Shown: positions 57,337 through 64,000 of the stretch, in pieces
Layout: each line of letters begins with the position of its first letter
Numbering within the stretch: position 1 is the first letter of the stretch
Origin: Edwardsiella piscicida
GTDB taxonomy: Bacteria; Pseudomonadota; Gammaproteobacteria; Enterobacterales; Enterobacteriaceae
Assembly: GCF_001896205.1 (NCBI RefSeq)
Contig: NZ_MPNU01000001.1
Span: 3,245,992 to 3,309,991 of the forward strand
Direction: 5' to 3'
Length of the DNA stretch: 64,000 nt
The notes under the pieces: model-generated
Told to the model about the DNA's origin: nothing
What the model saw: the letters and a program-made list of their open reading frames with translations, nothing else
Databases searched by the model: none
Translations under genes and position numbers: made by a program

Positions 57337-57486
57337 CCCGACTCCTTATCCATCGTATCGCTGTCTGGTATCCCGCCTGCACGCTGCGTGCGGCGCCTTA
57401 TCGACGGCCAGCCTACATGATGCGGTCAGTGGTTTCAAATCTGTTACACTGCCCGTATCCGCTTGGGCAATCATGGCAAATGCACA

Positions 57487-57999
57487 ATGAAAATCGGTCT
57501 TTTTTATGGCTCCAGCACCTGCTACACCGAGATGGCCGCCGAGAGCATTCGCGACATTCTGGGCGCCGATCTGGTCACCCTGCACAATATCCGCGACACC
57601 CCGCCCGCGCTGATGACGGAGTACGACATACTGATCATGGGGATCCCCACCTGGGACTTCGGTGAGCTGCAGGAGGATTGGCAGGCCGCGTGGGACGCGC
57701 TGCCGCCGCTGCCAGGAAAAATCGTCGCGCTGTATGGCATGGGCGATCAGCTGGGGTATGGAGAGTGGTTTCAGGACGCGCTCGGCATGCTGCACGATCG
57801 CCTGATGACGCTCGGCGCCCGCCCGATCGGCTACTGGCCGACGGCGGGCTATACCTTCACCGCATCGCGGGCAACGCTGGACGACGGGCGCCTGTTTGCC
57901 GGCCTGGCGCTGGACGAGGTTAATCAGTTCGATCTCAGCGAGGCGCGGCTCCAGCGCTGGTGCCAGCAGATCATGCTAGAAACCGCCGATCTGCTATAG
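57487..57999 (+). CDS. fldB: Flavodoxin 2 (FldB)
   Basis: FMN-binding low-potential electron carrier. It has 170 aa from the ATG at 57487 ([10 protein letters not shown]), chosen because the phosphate-binding loop GSSTCYTE must lie close to the N-terminus. Isoalloxazine loops: [14 protein letters not shown] and [13 protein letters not shown]. In E. coli fldB is SoxRS-controlled; no clear soxbox was found in the 150-bp divergent spacer with xerD. Confidence 0.95.
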   Translation: MKIGLFYGSSTCYTEMAAESIRDILGADLVTLHNIRDTPPALMTEYDILIMGIPTWDFGELQEDWQAAWDALPPLPGKIVALYGMGDQLGYGEWFQDALGMLHDRLMTLGARPIGYWPTAGYTFTASRATLDDGRLFAGLALDEVNQFDLSEARLQRWCQQIMLETADLL

Positions 58000-58023
58000 C
58001 GGCCGCGCCGACGGGGCGCCCCG

Positions 58024-58440
58024 CTATGCGCGATCGTCGCCCGCATCGAGCAGCGTGCGGCGCAGCTGCCCCCACTCTTCGCGGCTCATGCTGTCGGCCG
58101 CCAGCCACAGACGGCGGCGGCACGGCGCACCATGGGTACTCTGCAGGATCAGCAGCGCCCCCAGATCGCTAACCCAAGGGCGTCGGGCCAGGCGCCACTC
58201 GCGCAGCTGCCAGTGCCACACCTGCGGCGCCAGCAGCTGCAGCTCACCGCGGTTACGCGCAATCCGGCGCTGGCTGCGGATACACTCAAAGATCACCGCC
58301 ACCAGCAGAATCAGCCAGAATACGCTGTAGTTTTCCGGCCAGGGCGCCAGCAGGATCGCCAGTACCAGCGCGCCGTGCCCCAGCAGAAACATCACCTGGG
58401 TACGCCAGGAGACGTGAACATTACAGCGCCAAAGGACCAC
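58024..58440 (-). CDS. ygfX: YgfX (CptA-like) inner membrane protein
   Basis: 138 aa; two adjacent membrane spans (about residues 17-34 and 38-54) and a soluble C-terminal part with [19 protein letters not shown] start. It overlaps sdhE by 20 bp, as in E. coli, where the pair was described as toxin CptA/antitoxin CptB but is now also linked to the SdhE flavinylation system. Function is known only from the family. Confidence 0.93.
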   Translation of the reverse strand: MVLWRCNVHVSWRTQVMFLLGHGALVLAILLAPWPENYSVFWLILLVAVIFECIRSQRRIARNRGELQLLAPQVWHWQLREWRLARRPWVSDLGALLILQSTHGAPCRRRLWLAADSMSREEWGQLRRTLLDAGDDRA

Positions 58441-58687
58441 GTTCTTTATTTCGCGTCTGAATCAGCGTAATCATGCGGGCCAGATCGGCGTCATCCGGCT
58501 TACCCTGGTTCATCAGCCATTTAAATAGCTCAGGATCGTCACAGGCCAGCAGGCGGACAAAGGTCTGTTTATCGGCATCGTTAAGCGCATCATACTCATG
58601 TTCAAAGAAAGGCATGATGGCGATATCCAGCTCGCGCATTCCGCGGCGGCACGCCCAGTGAACCCGCGCTTTATTATTGATATCCAT
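58421..58687 (-). CDS. sdhE: FAD assembly factor SdhE
   Basis: Small soluble protein needed for covalent attachment of FAD to succinate dehydrogenase and fumarate reductase flavoproteins. It has 88 aa. The flavinylation motif RGxxE is at residues 15-19 (RRGMRELD); [21 protein letters not shown] is the conserved helical bundle. First gene of sdhE-ygfX, divergent from ygfZ. Confidence 0.96.
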   Translation of the reverse strand: MDINNKARVHWACRRGMRELDIAIMPFFEHEYDALNDADKQTFVRLLACDDPELFKWLMNQGKPDDADLARMITLIQTRNKERGPLAL

Positions 58688-58897
58688 GACTCATCCACTC
58701 CGGCTTCGGTTTCTATTTGGTAACTGACGGGACGCAGGCTCACACGCCGACGTCGCTGGCGGCGTCCCGCGCCAATGTGACTCTATTCTAGCGCGAAAAC
58801 CCGTTTGATTTAGAAAATCCCTTAACACTCTGTCATATTTTGCCCGCTCTGCCACGGATAATATTTGTTATACGTGCTTTTTTATTTAGGATTTGCA

Positions 58898-59017
58898 ATG
58901 TGTTACGCAACACCTCACGCCGAGAGCGTCTTATTTCTAAACCTGACCACATCGAGCGCAATTAACCATTGGCATTGTGGGCGACCTTTCTTACCATGGT
59001 CACTACGTCCGGTATGA
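58898..59017 (+). CDS. Possible 39-aa small ORF upstream of ygfZ
   Basis: The 347-bp sdhE-ygfZ spacer contains ATG 58898 ... TGA 59017 (MCYATPHAESVLFLN...), with an AGGA Shine-Dalgarno 7 nt upstream and an AT-rich promoter-like stretch before it. It ends 17 bp before the ygfZ ATG. I recognise no family; it could be a leader peptide or chance. Confidence 0.3.
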   Translation: MCYATPHAESVLFLNLTTSSAINHWHCGRPFLPWSLRPV

Positions 59018-59034
59018 TCTTACAGGGAACTCTC

Positions 59035-60033
59035 ATGAACCTTAACGCCCCCTTCTCCCCGCAGCCGCCTCTGGCCGCAGAGTACCTTCCCCTGACCCTG
59101 ATGCGGTTGGATGACTGGCTGCCGATCAACGTCAGCGGCCCGGATGCGCAAAGCTACCTGCAGGGGCAGCTTACCGCCGACGTGCCCGCGCTGGCCGCCA
59201 CGCAGCACACGCTGTGCGGCCACTGCGATGCCCAAGGCAAGCTGTGGAGCAGCCTACGCCTGCTGCGCCGCGGCGATGGCTTCACCTACCTGCTGCGCCG
59301 CAGCGTGGCCACCCTGCAGACGCTGGAGCTGAAAAAGTATGCGGTATTTGCCAAGGTCAGCATCGCCAGCGACGAGGCGGCGGTGCTGCTGGGCGTCGCC
59401 GGGGCGCAGGCAAGCGAGGCCCTCGGCGCCATCTTCCCGCACCTGCCGGACGCCGACGCGCCGCTGCTGCAGGACGGCCGTAGCCATCTGCTCTATCTGG
59501 CCTGGCCGCAGCCGCGCTACCTGCTGATCTGCGATGATGCGGATGAAGCGGAGCGGATTTGCACCCCGCTGGCCGCGCACGCGCGCCTGGCGGACAGCGC
59601 CCAGTGGCTGGCGCTGGATATCGAAGCCGGGATCCCGCTCATCGATGAGCCCAGCTGCGATCGGTTCCTCCCCCAGGCCGTAAACCTGCAGGCGCTCGGC
59701 GGGATCTCGTTTAGCAAAGGATGCTACAGCGGCCAAGAGATGGTGGCGCGCGCCAAATACCGCGGCGCCAACCGACGGGCGCTGTTCTGGCTGCGCGGTA
59801 GCGCAGAGCGACTGCCGCACGCCAGCGAAGATCTGGAGCTGCGCCTGGGCGACAGCTGGCGACGCAGCGGTACGGTGCTGGCGGCGCAGCGGCTGGCCGA
59901 CGGCGACGTCTACCTGCAGGCGGTGCTGAGCAGCGATCTCCCGGCAGACAGCGTACTGCGGGTACGCGACGATGCGCGGAGCCAGCTGACGCTGTCGCCC
60001 CTGCCCTATAGCATCGCAGATCAGCCGGAGTAA
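59035..60033 (+). CDS. ygfZ: tRNA-modifying/Fe-S repair protein YgfZ
   Basis: Folate-binding GcvT-like protein that supports certain Fe-S enzymes such as MiaB. The start is ATG 59035 (MNLNAPFSP) with AGGGAA upstream; 332 aa (E. coli 326). The signature KGCYxGQE is KGCYSGQEMVAR (Ser where E. coli has Thr) with the essential Cys kept. GCDAQGKLWSSLRL-type folate-fold segments are present. Confidence 0.95.
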   Translation: MNLNAPFSPQPPLAAEYLPLTLMRLDDWLPINVSGPDAQSYLQGQLTADVPALAATQHTLCGHCDAQGKLWSSLRLLRRGDGFTYLLRRSVATLQTLELKKYAVFAKVSIASDEAAVLLGVAGAQASEALGAIFPHLPDADAPLLQDGRSHLLYLAWPQPRYLLICDDADEAERICTPLAAHARLADSAQWLALDIEAGIPLIDEPSCDRFLPQAVNLQALGGISFSKGCYSGQEMVARAKYRGANRRALFWLRGSAERLPHASEDLELRLGDSWRRSGTVLAAQRLADGDVYLQAVLSSDLPADSVLRVRDDARSQLTLSPLPYSIADQPE

Positions 60034-60075
60034 CCCCCGCCGCGCCCGGCACAGCCTCTCCCCCGCGGCCGGGCG

Positions 60076-60900
60076 TCACTCTCCCCGGGCGTGGGCGGCG
60101 GCCTGCAAAAATAGCCCGTGCTCCGGTCGAATGCCGGTATACAGGACAAACTGCTCCACCGCCTGAATGGCGAACACCTCGGCCCCGGTGATCACCGTTT
60201 TCCCCGCCGCCCGCGCCGCCTGAACCAGCGGCGTCGCTATCGGTAGCGCCACCACCTCAAACACCGCGTGAGCCTGCGCGATACGCGCGGGATGAAACGA
60301 CAGCGCGTCGGCAAACTCGCCGCCGAGCATCCCCACCGGCGTGGCGTTGATCAGCAGATCGGCTGGCGCCTGCGCCGGCAGCTCATGGCACCAGGTATAG
60401 CCATACTGCGCCGCCAGACGCTGACCGGACTCGGCGTTTTTCGCCACGATATAGCCACGGGTAAACCCCGCGTCCCGCAGCGCGCAGGCGACCGCCTTGG
60501 CCATGCCGCCGCTGCCGTGCAGGACAAAGCACATGGCGGGATCGAGCGCATACTGGCGCAGCAGCTGGGCGATGGCGATATAGTCGGTGTTATAGGCCTT
60601 CAGCCAGCCCTCCGTATTCACCAGGGTATTCACCGAGCCGATCCCGACCGCCGAGGCATCCATCTCATCCACCAGCGGGATCACTGCCTCCTTAAACGGC
60701 ATGGAGATAGCGCAGCCGCGGATGCCCAGCGCCCTGACGCCGCCGATGGCGGCGACAATATCGCGGGTGGTGAAGGCCTTATACAGGTAATCCAGATCCA
60801 ACGCGTCATACAGATAGTTATGAAAGCGGGTGCCGAAGTTACCCGGGCGCGCCGCCAGCGATATGCACAGTTGGGTATCCTTGCTGAGGTGTCGGGTCAT
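60076..60900 (-). CDS. Shikimate dehydrogenase-like protein (HI0607/SdhL type)
   Basis: 274 aa. N-terminal substrate domain (FHNYLYDALDLDYLYKAF, GCAISMPFKEAV with the catalytic Lys/Asp pair in a modified context, NTDYIA) and a Rossmann domain (LHGSGGMAKAVACAL). The N-terminal start (MTRHLSKDTQLCISLAARPGNFGTRFHN) is of the SdhL/HI0607 subgroup, whose physiological substrate is not settled and whose shikimate activity is low. It is not the housekeeping AroE. It lies between convergent ygfZ and the tsx terminator. Confidence 0.85.
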   Translation of the reverse strand: MTRHLSKDTQLCISLAARPGNFGTRFHNYLYDALDLDYLYKAFTTRDIVAAIGGVRALGIRGCAISMPFKEAVIPLVDEMDASAVGIGSVNTLVNTEGWLKAYNTDYIAIAQLLRQYALDPAMCFVLHGSGGMAKAVACALRDAGFTRGYIVAKNAESGQRLAAQYGYTWCHELPAQAPADLLINATPVGMLGGEFADALSFHPARIAQAHAVFEVVALPIATPLVQAARAAGKTVITGAEVFAIQAVEQFVLYTGIRPEHGLFLQAAAHARGE

Positions 60901-61011
60901 GATAGCTCCTTAGGCCAGAAAAGTTCGCCGCACAGTCCCGACATCATGGCGCAAAACGCGGCACAGAAAAACGGCTCGTTTTCCTACGCGCCTTCCTCTT
61001 TTTTAGCCATG

Positions 61012-61038
61012 AAAAAGGCCCCGTCGCAGCGGGGCCTT
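61012..61038 (-). terminator. Rho-independent terminator of tsx
   Basis: Minus strand: a 9-bp stem (61038-61030 with 61023-61015), 6-nt loop, then T (61016-61012 overlapping the stem end). Confidence 0.9.
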
Positions 61039-61058
61039 GATGCACACAGGGCGTGGAA

Positions 61059-61931
61059 TTAGAAGTTGTAACCCACCACCAGGTAGTAACCCCAGCCGGT
61101 CGGATGCAGATCGTCGCCCAGCGCGGCGCCCTCTTTCCACTGACCGCCGTTATGGAAGTAACGGGCCACCACGGAGTAGTGCCAATGGGTGTAGTTCAGC
61201 GCCAGAATATGGCTGGAGGCGATGGAGTTATTGGAGCGCAGCTGATTGCCGTTGCTGCCAACCCCGGACTTGTCGCCCAGACGGGAGCCGAAGTCAAAGT
61301 TAGTGAAGCCGATATAGTTCAGGTTGCCGCCCCACAGCTCGGTCAACGGCACGAAGTATTTCACCTTCACGCGGTAGCCGTCCCAGCTGTTTTCGTTGGC
61401 CGCACCGTAGTTTTCCCACTGGTACTTGCCGTACACGTTCAGCGACAGGCCCATCGGCAGACCGGTGTCAATGTCGGTCCCCAGACCCATATACCAGGTA
61501 TTCTGGCGGCTATCGCTGTTACGCCCCATGTCAAAGACATAGTCGTTAGCGAAGTACCACTCTTTGAACGGACCGAAGCCCAGGTTCAAGCCGGTCAGCT
61601 TATCGATAGAGAAGCGCGGCTCGATCTCCATAAACAGCGGGGAGCCTTTATCCCAGATCCCCTTATCGACCGTGTTGCCGGCGCCGAAGAACTTCGGTAC
61701 GTCAACATAGCCATAAAAATCGAGCCAGTCCTTCTTGGCAAAGGCTTCATACTCCAGGTACACATCATTGGTACGGAACGGCCCAAAGCGGGTATGGTAG
61801 CTACCCACCACGTTCACGCTCTGATGCCACCAGTCGGAAAGATACTCGCCGTTATTGTCCGCCGCCGTTGCCGTGACGCTGGTGGAGAGACAGGACAGCA
61901 GAGCGCCCGCAGCTAAAATTGTTTTTTTCAT
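61059..61931 (-). CDS. tsx: Nucleoside-specific outer membrane channel Tsx
   Basis: Monomeric 12-stranded beta-barrel for nucleosides and deoxynucleosides. The start is ATG 61931 ([12 protein letters not shown]) since the signal peptide begins there; 290 aa (E. coli 294). Long stretches are nearly identical to E. coli Tsx: [22 protein letters not shown] (shown in part), [34 protein letters not shown], ending [10 protein letters not shown] with C-terminal Phe. It has moved here relative to E. coli. Upstream dyads suggest nucleoside/purine-linked control. Confidence 0.96.
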   Translation of the reverse strand: MKKTILAAGALLSCLSTSVTATAADNNGEYLSDWWHQSVNVVGSYHTRFGPFRTNDVYLEYEAFAKKDWLDFYGYVDVPKFFGAGNTVDKGIWDKGSPLFMEIEPRFSIDKLTGLNLGFGPFKEWYFANDYVFDMGRNSDSRQNTWYMGLGTDIDTGLPMGLSLNVYGKYQWENYGAANENSWDGYRVKVKYFVPLTELWGGNLNYIGFTNFDFGSRLGDKSGVGSNGNQLRSNNSIASSHILALNYTHWHYSVVARYFHNGGQWKEGAALGDDLHPTGWGYYLVVGYNF

Positions 61932-62099
61932 ATGAGTGCCACTTACCTTAAAAAGCTCCCCGCGCAGAGGGAGACAACGACAACATGTCAACATCGCCAC
62001 AAATCAGCCATCACTCGCGCGAACGCCCGCTCGTTGGCCTGGCGCATTATAGAAATAAACGGATACAGAAAACTGTGATCAAGTAAGAGTTTTTTAAAA

Positions 62100-62115
62100 G
62101 CGTAATCGATTGCGT
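62100..62115. promoter_or_regulatory. LacI-family type operator upstream of tsx (PurR/CytR-like)
   Basis: GCGTAATCGATTGCGT: fits CGNAANCGNTTNCG, the PurR-type pattern, about 170 bp upstream of the tsx ATG. TGTGATCAAGTAAGA (about 62072-62086) nearby is a half CRP site. E. coli tsx is under CytR-CRP control; which regulator binds here is inferred only. Confidence 0.5.
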
Positions 62116-62322
62116 TCACGATTGCGGAGAAAAACGACGCAGGAATAATACATTAATTGAGATTCTCATCAAATTAATAAGTTGGACGTTTTCCGTGCAG
62201 AAGATCTCTTTTTTGTTTAAAAATCAGTTTAGTAAATTCAACAAGATAGCCATAACCCCCGACAATCCCCCGCGCAGCGGCAAAAAGTGGCCCTGACGGC
62301 GGCGATCCGCTGTTGTAAAAGT

Positions 62323-62341
62323 AATAATCACGGTGATTATT
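62323..62341. promoter_or_regulatory. Perfect 19-bp palindrome in the tsx-yqfA spacer
   Basis: AATAATCAC-G-GTGATTATT, perfectly symmetric. Too short-armed for a terminator and without a U tract; looks like an operator for an unidentified dimeric regulator. It lies between divergent tsx and yqfA. Confidence 0.5.
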
Positions 62342-62397
62342 TGTGATTTTAAGCACATCAACTCTCACTATATGGCCGCGCGCCGCGCCGCTTTTTT

Positions 62398-62415
62398 AGC
62401 GTACACGTGTACACT
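62398..62415. promoter_or_regulatory. Candidate FabR operator upstream of yqfA
   Basis: AGCGTACACGTGTACACT contains a perfect 12-bp palindrome (62401-62412) and resembles the FabR sites of fabA/fabB; yqfA is a predicted FabR target in enterobacteria (from memory). TACACT within it could be the -10, so binding would repress. Confidence 0.6.
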
Positions 62416-62431
62416 GGAATCATTCTCAGCT

Positions 62432-62470
62432 ACTCTAGGTCGTTCCGTCGCTGGCGGAATGACCTAGAGT
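62432..62470 (+). other. Long hairpin in the yqfA leader
   Basis: A 16-bp stem (62432-62447 with 62455-62470, one G-U) and 7-nt loop, lying between the presumed promoter and the yqfA ATG, not followed by a U tract. Likely a structured 5' UTR element. Confidence 0.6.
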
Positions 62471-62536
62471 CGGGCGACGTTTTCCCGGCTTACCCAAGCC
62501 CGGCGCGGGTCGGGCTTCGCTGCGTGAGATCATACG

Positions 62537-63190
62537 ATGATGACAACCGCTTCCCCGCTGCAACCGGGGTACTCTCTGACCGAAGAGATCGCCAACAGCA
62601 TCAGCCACGGCATCGGTTTTATTCTGGGGATCGTCGGGCTGGTTCTGCTGCTGGTACAGGCCATCGGCAGCGGCGCCAGCGCGATGGCGATTACCAGCTA
62701 TAGCCTGTACGGTGGCAGCATGATCCTGCTGTTTCTGGCCTCAACCCTCTACCACGCCATCCCCAACCGGGCGGCCAAACGCTGGCTTAAAGTCTTTGAC
62801 CACTGCGCCATCTATCTGCTGATCGCCGGAACCTATACCCCCTTTTTACTGATCGGACTGGATTCGCCGCTGGCGCGCGGGCTGATGGCGGTGATTTGGA
62901 CGCTGGCGCTGCTGGGGATCCTGTTTAAGCTGGCCTTCGCCCACCGCTTTAAGATCGTATCGCTGATCACCTATCTGACCATGGGCTGGCTATCGCTGAT
63001 CGTTATCTATCAGCTGGCGATGCGCCTCTCCGGCGCGGGGATCACGCTGCTGGCGCTGGGGGGGATCGTGTATACCCTGGGGGTTATCTTCTACGTCTGC
63101 CGGCGTATTCCCTACAATCATGCCATCTGGCATGCCTTTGTCCTCGGCGGCAGCGCCTGTCACTTCTTCGCTATCTATCTGTACCTCTAA
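62537..63190 (+). CDS. yqfA: Hemolysin III-family membrane protein YqfA (TrhA)
   Basis: PAQR/hemolysin III family inner-membrane protein linked to membrane fluidity and fatty-acid homeostasis. It has 217 aa (E. coli 219) and seven hydrophobic segments. Conserved polar residues: [12 protein letters not shown] (Glu/His near 17-24), [10 protein letters not shown] (Ser/His), [16 protein letters not shown] (Asp/His near 88), and the C-terminal [16 protein letters not shown]. The FabR-like site upstream fits the lipid link. Confidence 0.95.
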   Translation: MMTTASPLQPGYSLTEEIANSISHGIGFILGIVGLVLLLVQAIGSGASAMAITSYSLYGGSMILLFLASTLYHAIPNRAAKRWLKVFDHCAIYLLIAGTYTPFLLIGLDSPLARGLMAVIWTLALLGILFKLAFAHRFKIVSLITYLTMGWLSLIVIYQLAMRLSGAGITLLALGGIVYTLGVIFYVCRRIPYNHAIWHAFVLGGSACHFFAIYLYL

Positions 63191-63195
63191 GTAAA

Positions 63196-63224
63196 ACGGC
63201 GGCAGGGGAGCCCCCTGCCGCCGT
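63196..63224. terminator. Terminator between yqfA and the symporter gene
   Basis: A perfect 13-bp stem (63196-63208 with 63212-63224) and 3-nt loop. On the minus strand TTTT follows, so it ends the symporter gene; on the plus strand it probably acts for yqfA too. Confidence 0.85.
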
Positions 63225-63244
63225 GATGCTAACGCCCGACGTTG

Positions 63245-64000
63245 TCATTCGCCTTCGGCGACTGCGCTACCGTGACGGCGCTGGCCGATCTCTCGAGTCA
63301 GACGGATCACCACCGGCGACAGCAGCAGCAGCGCAGCCAGGTTCGGCAGTACCATCAGGCCATTGAACATATCGGCCATATTCCACACTAACTCCACGTG
63401 GAAGAAAGAGGCGATGAAGATAAAGACGACTACCAGCATCTGATACACCCGCACCGCTTTCTGCGAGTTAAACAGATAGCGCACGTTGGTCTCCGCATAG
63501 TAGTACCAGCCAATGATGGTCGAAAACGCGAAGAAGAACAGTGAGGCGGAAATAAACAGGCTGCCAAAGTGGCCATAAACATAGGAGTACGCCTGCTGCG
63601 TCACGGCTATCCCCTGGCCTGAAAATACGCCGAGGAAAGAGGCCTGCGCCTGCCCGCCATGCTGCCACATCGCCATGCCAGAGGTGATGATCACCAGCGC
63701 CGTCAGGGTGACGATCACGCACACCACAAACACCCCCATCATGGCGATAAAGCCCTGCTGTTCCGGGTGCTTCACTTTGGCCACCGCATGGGCATGCGGC
63801 GTTGACCCCATCCCGGCCTCGTTCGAGAACAGGCCGCGGGCAATACCGAAACGCATCGCCTGCTGGATAGCGATCCCCGCGCCACCGCCCAGCACCGCCT
63901 GTGGGTTGAACGCCGCCACGAAGATGGCCTTAAACGCCGGCAGAATATAGTGAGCGTTCAGGCCCAGGATCAGCAGCGCCCCGACCAGATAAAAGACCGC
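63245..64000 (-). CDS. Na+/alanine (AGCS family) symporter, N-terminal part outside window
   Basis: The frame is open through base 64000 (252 codons including stop), so only the C-terminal half is visible. At least five hydrophobic spans. AGCS signatures: GIARGLFSNEAGMGSTPHAHAVAKVKHPEQQGF (part: LFSNEAGMGS), TSGMAMW, FFAFSTIIGWYYYAETNVRYLF. It imports alanine or glycine with sodium; exact substrate not readable. No frameshift seen. Confidence 0.92.
   Translation of the reverse strand, partial: AVFYLVGALLILGLNAHYILPAFKAIFVAAFNPQAVLGGGAGIAIQQAMRFGIARGLFSNEAGMGSTPHAHAVAKVKHPEQQGFIAMMGVFVVCVIVTLTALVIITSGMAMWQHGGQAQASFLGVFSGQGIAVTQQAYSYVYGHFGSLFISASLFFFAFSTIIGWYYYAETNVRYLFNSQKAVRVYQMLVVVFIFIASFFHVELVWNMADMFNGLMVLPNLAALLLLSPVVIRLTREIGQRRHGSAVAEGE

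Noticed and set aside
62174..62368. 64-codon minus-strand ORF between tsx and yqfA
   Set aside because: It covers the palindromic regulatory spacer, has no Shine-Dalgarno and no coding-like composition.

Overview
The window looks like a chromosomal segment of an enterobacterium, most probably an Edwardsiella (E. ictaluri/E. piscicida type). The backbone follows the E. coli 64-65 min order (rppH, mutH, ygdQ, lplT, aas, omrA/omrB, galR, lysA, lysR, glyU, lysS, prfB, recJ, dsbC, xerD, fldB, ygfX, sdhE, ygfZ, yqfA), GC is high, and two accessory blocks interrupt that order. The genus call rests on recalled family sequences and on a tandem chondroitin ABC lyase pair like the one in Proteus and Edwardsiella; no search was run.

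Layout. 1-9.2 kb: rppH (partial), a DnaA-box cluster at the position of E. coli DARS2, mutH, ygdQ, an unknown membrane protein, phoA with a Pho-box promoter, lplT-aas, and two Omr-type sRNAs. 9.2-11.3 kb: galR and an AscG-like LacI-family regulator. 11.4-31.8 kb: one uninterrupted formate hydrogenlyase block, hycBCDEFGHI, fdhF (in-frame UGA selenocysteine codon with SECIS), hydN, hypF, hypABCDE, and on the opposite strand hycA and fhlA. Three strong sigma54 (-24/-12) sites precede hycB, fdhF and hycA, with TGTCG/CGACA dyads upstream. 32.2-34.5 kb: lysA/lysR.

35.0-45.9 kb: a glycosaminoglycan block on the + strand: Tat-exported Cys-type sulfatase, KdgM-like porin, classical autotransporter, chondroitin ABC lyase I and chondroitin ABC lyase II, both with catalytic residues intact. 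46.5-50.9 kb: lpxP-like acyltransferase, a lipoprotein/coiled-coil gene pair, tRNA-Gly(CCC) and a short YadA-like trimeric autotransporter. 51-64 kb: lysS, prfB (programmed +1 frameshift), recJ, dsbC, xerD, fldB, ygfX-sdhE, ygfZ, a shikimate dehydrogenase-like gene, tsx, yqfA under a likely FabR operator, and a partial Na+/alanine symporter.

How the genes work together. The 20-kb FHL block carries the structural enzyme (Hyc, FdhF, HydN), the [NiFe] maturation set (HypA-F, HycI), the activator (FhlA) and its antagonist (HycA); nickel handling is emphasised by a HypB with a very long His-rich segment. The GAG block could desulfate and cleave chondroitin/dermatan sulfate in the periplasm or outside and take up oligosaccharides through the porin; no cytoplasmic hydrolase, transporter or regulator for the products is in the window.
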